A model generated the notes under the pieces. It made no database searches and was not told the DNA's origin. It worked only from the letters and a program-made list of their open reading frames with translations. From assembly GCA_902797475.1 (NCBI GenBank), contig CADBTG010000051.1:1-9279 (forward strand): a DNA stretch of 9,279 nucleotides. Direction: 5' to 3'. Of this stretch, positions 6,591 to 9,279 are shown one piece after another. Position 1 is the stretch's first letter. The number at the start of each line of letters is the position of its first letter. The position numbers were made by a program, and so were the translations under genes. The stretch comes from an uncultured Lachnospiraceae bacterium (lineage in GTDB: Bacteria; Bacillota; Clostridia; Lachnospirales; Lachnospiraceae).

Positions 6591-6631
6591 GCGGCATCCT
6601 CTTACGCGCTTATACCGCATCGCCACCCGAT

Positions 6632-6660
6632 ATCATCTCACATTTTCCGTCTTTTTTCAA
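6632..6660 (-). promoter_or_regulatory. Promoter of the FGGY kinase gene
   Basis: On the minus strand TTGAAA (6655-6660), a 17-bp spacer, and GATGAT (6632-6637) preceded by ATGTGA. The extended -10 matches those of glgP and the lipoprotein gene. Transcription would start near 6625, giving a leader of about 122 nt. Confidence 0.65.
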
Positions 6661-6661
6661 G

Positions 6662-6785
6662 TCGGAGCGGGGTAATCCGCGCCGGTTCCTTCAGCAGGCT
6701 TCGCAGTCTGCGCCGGTTCCGGTGACAGCCCCCGTAATTCTCGCCGCTTCTAACGATAGCCCTCGTAATTCTCGCCGCCGATCAG
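6662..6785. repeat. Degenerate tandem array of four 31-bp units
   Basis: Units start at 6662, 6693, 6724 and 6755. Units 1 and 2 share 11 identical bases (GCGCCGGTTCC at 6679 and 6710). Units 3 and 4 share 15 (CGTAATTCTCGCCGC at 6733 and 6764). The core GTAAT recurs at the same unit position in units 1, 3 and 4 and appears as GCAGT in unit 2. The array begins 1 bp from the kinase -35 box, and its unit 4 with the edge of unit 3 encodes the last residues and stop of the NUDIX-HD protein. The period is not a multiple of three, so this is not a protein repeat. Confidence 0.75.
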
Positions 6786-7985
6786 GATGTCGCGCCGGTA
6801 GAGATCCATGAAGCGGTCAACCGCCTCGGTCTTCTCATTCCAGAATGCGAGCGCCTCGGGCGTCACAACCGGACAGTCGTGCTGCTGCGGGTGCGTATAG
6901 AATTCGAAATGATTGTAGCAGTCATAAAACGTCGCCTCGGGCTTCCGCGCACGGACAATCATGGCGTCCATCACCAGCCCGAGAACACCCATGTCATCGA
7001 GCAGATCGGCCTCCATCAGCATCAGAAGATTCCTGTCGATGTTCGGGTCACGCATGCGCCATTTGTCAGAATGCGCGCCGACAAGCCCTGCTATGTAATC
7101 CGCGCGCTCCGCGGAAAAGCCGTGTTTCAGCAGATAGTCTCTCGTGATCGGAACGCCGGCCTTTGCATGATCGCCGCCCTGCCTCGCGGAAACAGCCCGC
7201 CCGACATCGTGGAATACGGTCGCAATCATCAGGTCCTCATAGCAAAGTCCGTTCTTATCTGCGGTGGCGTCGTACAGCCGCTTTGCCCAGCCGAGCACGC
7301 GTTTCGTATGCTCGAAGCGCGTATAGCCGAATTCGGCCTTGTGCACGCCGACTCCGCCCTCACCTTCGGTCTGAACCTCCAGAAGCGTGTCCTTCACGAA
7401 TTGCAGCATGCCCTTGTAATCGGCATCCCCGAGGGCTGCGATGGCATTTTCCTCGGTCTTTTCGTAGCTCCGTCTGCGAAGCTCCGCGTCGGCAATCTCC
7501 ATGACACGGGACTCTCGCTCCATAAACGCTTCGCCGTCGCGCCGGAAGGCCTTTTTCGTGCGATGAATCGGAATAGCGAGTGTCTCGACCCAAACCGGCT
7601 CCGCACCCTCCTTCACCTCGTGTTCGTCGGGCTTTCTCGGAACAATCTCGTCGGTCACCTCGCAGGTATAGTAGTAATTCCTCTGTTCGAAAATGCCATC
7701 CGGATCCATGCTGTCCTGCTGCCTTCTGATGACAATGCCGAACTCGCGGATCGTCTCCGGGATGACCACGTGCCCGGTTTCCTCGGCGACCTCGCGGATC
7801 ATCGCCTGCTCGGGCGTTTCGCCCGCCTCGATGCCGCCGCCCGGAAACTCGTAACATTCGTGCTTCGCGATATAATTCAGAAGAACCTTTCCGTCCTTCA
7901 CGATGATTGCGCGTGACGACGGCCTCGTGTAAACTTTTCCGTCGGGGTTGTAATTCTGACGATCCATGCGAAACAGTTCTCTCAT
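6750..7985 (-). CDS. NUDIX-HD fusion hydrolase
   Basis: A 411-residue protein joining two hydrolase domains. The N-terminal NUDIX domain (about 20-145) has an intact box: G50, E56, then R64-E-V-A-E-E-T-G71, the Mg-binding motif that cleaves nucleoside diphosphates linked to another group. After a charged helical linker (about 145-215) comes an HD metal-dependent phosphohydrolase domain, with H226, the H259-D260 pair, H273, H305 and D328 as probable metal ligands. Together they suggest hydrolysis of a nucleotide and then removal of phosphate, but the substrate is unknown. The start at 7985 has AAAGGA (7994-7999) at 8 nt; an ATG six codons later is less well served. The gene follows a stand-alone NUDIX gene after 63 nt on the same strand, probably as an operon. 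Its stop codon falls inside a 31-bp tandem repeat array, so the C-terminus may be recently altered. Confidence 0.92.
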   Translation of the reverse strand: MRELFRMDRQNYNPDGKVYTRPSSRAIIVKDGKVLLNYIAKHECYEFPGGGIEAGETPEQAMIREVAEETGHVVIPETIREFGIVIRRQQDSMDPDGIFEQRNYYYTCEVTDEIVPRKPDEHEVKEGAEPVWVETLAIPIHRTKKAFRRDGEAFMERESRVMEIADAELRRRSYEKTEENAIAALGDADYKGMLQFVKDTLLEVQTEGEGGVGVHKAEFGYTRFEHTKRVLGWAKRLYDATADKNGLCYEDLMIATVFHDVGRAVSARQGGDHAKAGVPITRDYLLKHGFSAERADYIAGLVGAHSDKWRMRDPNIDRNLLMLMEADLLDDMGVLGLVMDAMIVRARKPEATFYDCYNHFEFYTHPQQHDCPVVTPEALAFWNEKTEAVDRFMDLYRRDILIGGENYEGYR

Positions 7986-8048
7986 GCTCGGATTCCTTTC
8001 AGGTGGTTTCAGGGTCGGGGCGCAGTCGCGGCGTTTTCATTGCCGGGC

Positions 8049-8528
8049 TTACTTCCACGCGTCGTTTTGAATTCCGCGGGCTTTCATATATTTCCGAAAA
8101 ACCGGACGAATCGGCGGGGAAATCATCTCCGGCCGAAGCTCCTCCGGTCTGAAAAATCGAATCTCTTCAAGCTCCTCGGGCTGCCTTCTCGGCTCCCCCC
8201 GGTAAGAGCGGCACACGTAAATAATCTCAAGATAATAGGTCTCGTCGCCGTTCGGGTAAATCATATGCGACTCCGGGCCGGAGTTTACCATGAACAGGGT
8301 AAGCTCATCCGCCTCAAGTCCCATCTCTTCATAGAGTTCCCGCCTCGCGCATTCCTCGACGGACTCGCCGAGGTCCATCCCGCCTCCGGAGTAGCCCCAC
8401 AGATGGTTGTCCGTTCTTCGGCCGAGCAGAATCTCACCTTTTTCATTCTCCACGATTACGCTTCCCGCGCCGGAAAGAATCGGCTTGTGCCCGACCATGC
8501 CGCGAATGTATTTGATATAATCTGACAT
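8049..8528 (-). CDS. NUDIX hydrolase
   Basis: A 159-residue single-domain NUDIX pyrophosphohydrolase, cytoplasmic, cleaving an X-linked nucleoside diphosphate or similar compound; the exact substrate cannot be told. The box is complete: G49, E55, then R63-E-L-Y-E-E-M-G70-L. The N-terminus carries YIRGMVGHKPILSGAGSVIV, a lead-in seen in many Gram-positive NUDIX proteins, and a C-terminal tail rich in Arg and Pro follows the domain. The start at 8528 is fixed by GGAGGA (8532-8537) just 3 nt upstream; an in-frame ATG at 8582 would lie inside a hairpin and lacks such a site. It precedes the NUDIX-HD fusion by 63 nt, and the two are likely cotranscribed. The short gap between them (7986-8048) holds only the ribosome binding site of the fusion gene. 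Confidence 0.93.
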   Translation of the reverse strand: MSDYIKYIRGMVGHKPILSGAGSVIVENEKGEILLGRRTDNHLWGYSGGGMDLGESVEECARRELYEEMGLEADELTLFMVNSGPESHMIYPNGDETYYLEIIYVCRSYRGEPRRQPEELEEIRFFRPEELRPEMISPPIRPVFRKYMKARGIQNDAWK

Positions 8529-8531
8529 AAA

Positions 8532-8537
8532 TCCTCC
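8532..8537 (-). promoter_or_regulatory. Ribosome binding site deciding the NUDIX start
   Basis: GGAGGA on the minus strand ends 3 nt before the ATG at 8528. It supports this start over the in-frame ATG 54 nt further upstream. Confidence 0.8.
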
Positions 8538-8547
8538 GAATCTATAT

Positions 8548-8570
8548 AAGACCGGCCGCGAGCGGGTCTT
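8548..8570 (-). other. Stem-loop between the amidase and NUDIX genes
   Basis: On the minus strand AAGACC pairs with GGTCTT across an 11-nt GC-rich loop that can pair further inside. The bases after it are ATATAG, not a U-run. It may be a weak terminator for the amidase or a leader structure of the NUDIX gene. I see no convincing promoter in the 92-nt gap 8529-8620. Confidence 0.35.
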
Positions 8571-8620
8571 CGCCGGGTCCACGGGCGGCCAGCGCGTTCC
8601 CGCGAGGCGCCGAGGGCTTT

Positions 8621-9279
8621 TTAATCGGCGAAATAGGCATCAATGCCGTCCGCAATGCCTTTCGCAAGCTTGTTTCGGTATTCCTCGGTTGCCATGAGAC
8701 GGTCCTCGGTCTCATTTGTCATGAAGCCCATCTCGACGATGGTTACCGGGACGCGGCACCAGTTGATGCCGCTCATCGTGTCGGTCTCGACGACGCTTCG
8801 CTTCTTGCATCCGCACTCCGCGCAAAGCGCGTTCAGCACGGTCTCCGAGAGGCGGCGGCTCTTCGCGTAAAGGTCGGCGTTGTACGGATTGTTCTTCGTC
8901 TGACAAAGCGTCTCCGCTCCGTGCACGTCGCTGTTGTCATGCGCGTTCGCGTGAATCCGGATGAACACGTCTGCGCCGGCTTTGTTCGCGATTTCCGCGC
9001 GCTCGCTGTTGCTCAGATCGACGTCGTGCGTGTCACGGACCATAATCACGCGGTACCCGCGCTCCTTGAGAATCGTCTCGAGTTTTTTCGCGACAATCAG
9101 GTTCAGCTCATACTCCGCAATCCCTGTAAAATGCCCCTTAGTCCCGGAACTCACCTTCGCCTTCAGCGTTGTCGAGCCCGGTCCGTCCGGCTCTTTCTCG
9201 TTGTTGCCCTTCCGCTGATGCCCCGCGTCAATCACGACAAGCTTTCCGAGCTCCGGTTCTTCCGTCGGCGTCGGCGCAA
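8621..9279 (-). CDS. N-acetylmuramoyl-L-alanine amidase, Amidase_3 domain (5' end outside window)
   Basis: Zinc-dependent enzyme that cuts the bond between N-acetylmuramic acid and L-alanine in peptidoglycan, acting outside the membrane in wall turnover or cell separation. The 218 residues present begin in a Pro/Thr/Glu-rich linker, APTPTEEPE, and go into the catalytic domain: KLVVIDAGHQ (zinc His), TGIAEYELN (zinc Glu), SNSERAEIAN, FIRIHANAH (zinc His) and VTIVEMGFMTNETED (catalytic Glu). The full set of catalytic residues is therefore present. An in-frame GTG at 9235 should not be taken as the start, because the reading frame stays open to the window edge and the first strand of the domain, LVVID, begins before it. 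The missing part probably holds a signal peptide or membrane anchor. The domain is C-terminal, ending at YFAD. Confidence 0.95.
   Translation of the reverse strand, partial: APTPTEEPELGKLVVIDAGHQRKGNNEKEPDGPGSTTLKAKVSSGTKGHFTGIAEYELNLIVAKKLETILKERGYRVIMVRDTHDVDLSNSERAEIANKAGADVFIRIHANAHDNSDVHGAETLCQTKNNPYNADLYAKSRRLSETVLNALCAECGCKKRSVVETDTMSGINWCRVPVTIVEMGFMTNETEDRLMATEEYRNKLAKGIADGIDAYFAD

Noticed and set aside
6879..7916. Plus-strand open frame of 345 codons opposite the NUDIX-HD gene
   Set aside because: Lies wholly antisense to a gene with two intact catalytic domains, and shows no family motif or start signal.
1..9279. Mobile elements, CRISPR arrays, tRNA or rRNA genes, toxin-antitoxin or phage-defence genes
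   Set aside because: None seen: no transposase or recombinase motifs, no regularly spaced repeat-spacer pattern, no tRNA-like cloverleaf. The 31-bp array has no spacers and its units diverge, so it is not a CRISPR.

Overview
The window looks like a chromosomal piece of a Gram-positive anaerobe of the Clostridia, most likely a Lachnospiraceae-type gut or rumen bacterium. This rests on lipoprotein signal peptides with lipoboxes, strong AGGAGG-like ribosome binding sites, TGTGA extended -10 promoters, a CUT1 sugar transporter with no ATPase gene of its own, and a FGGY kinase of a type common in that group. The assignment is an inference from gene types. Every supported gene lies on the minus strand, so transcription runs from high to low coordinates.

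Left half (1-4750), sugar uptake and glycogen/maltodextrin use. In transcription order there is a small two-repeat lipoprotein (4655-4026), a CUT1 sugar-binding lipoprotein (3935-2628), a terminator-like hairpin, two CUT1 permeases coupled to each other (2554-1676 and 1674-784), a UUCG-capped intrinsic terminator, and the first 192 codons of glycogen/maltodextrin phosphorylase glgP, which has its own promoter and runs off the left edge. The obvious reading is import of an oligosaccharide, possibly an alpha-glucan, and its phosphorolysis. The energising ATPase must be encoded elsewhere.

Right half (4934-9279), more GC-rich. In transcription order there is the catalytic domain of a cell-wall amidase (5' end outside the window), a stand-alone NUDIX hydrolase, a NUDIX-HD fusion, and a FGGY carbohydrate kinase of the xylulokinase/ribulokinase type. 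The kinase has its own promoter and a structured leader of about 120 nt.

The most unusual sequence lies between the NUDIX-HD gene and the kinase. A degenerate array of four 31-bp units (6662-6785) covers the NUDIX-HD stop codon and ends 1 bp from the kinase -35 box. The unit length is close to three helical turns. Below the promoter the leader holds a terminator-like hairpin with alternative pairings and a 23-bp near-perfect palindrome. Either the array is a set of phased regulator sites, or it is a duplication that shortened the NUDIX-HD protein. All gaps between genes are shorter than 300 bases. I saw no RNA genes, CRISPR arrays, insertion sequences or phage genes.
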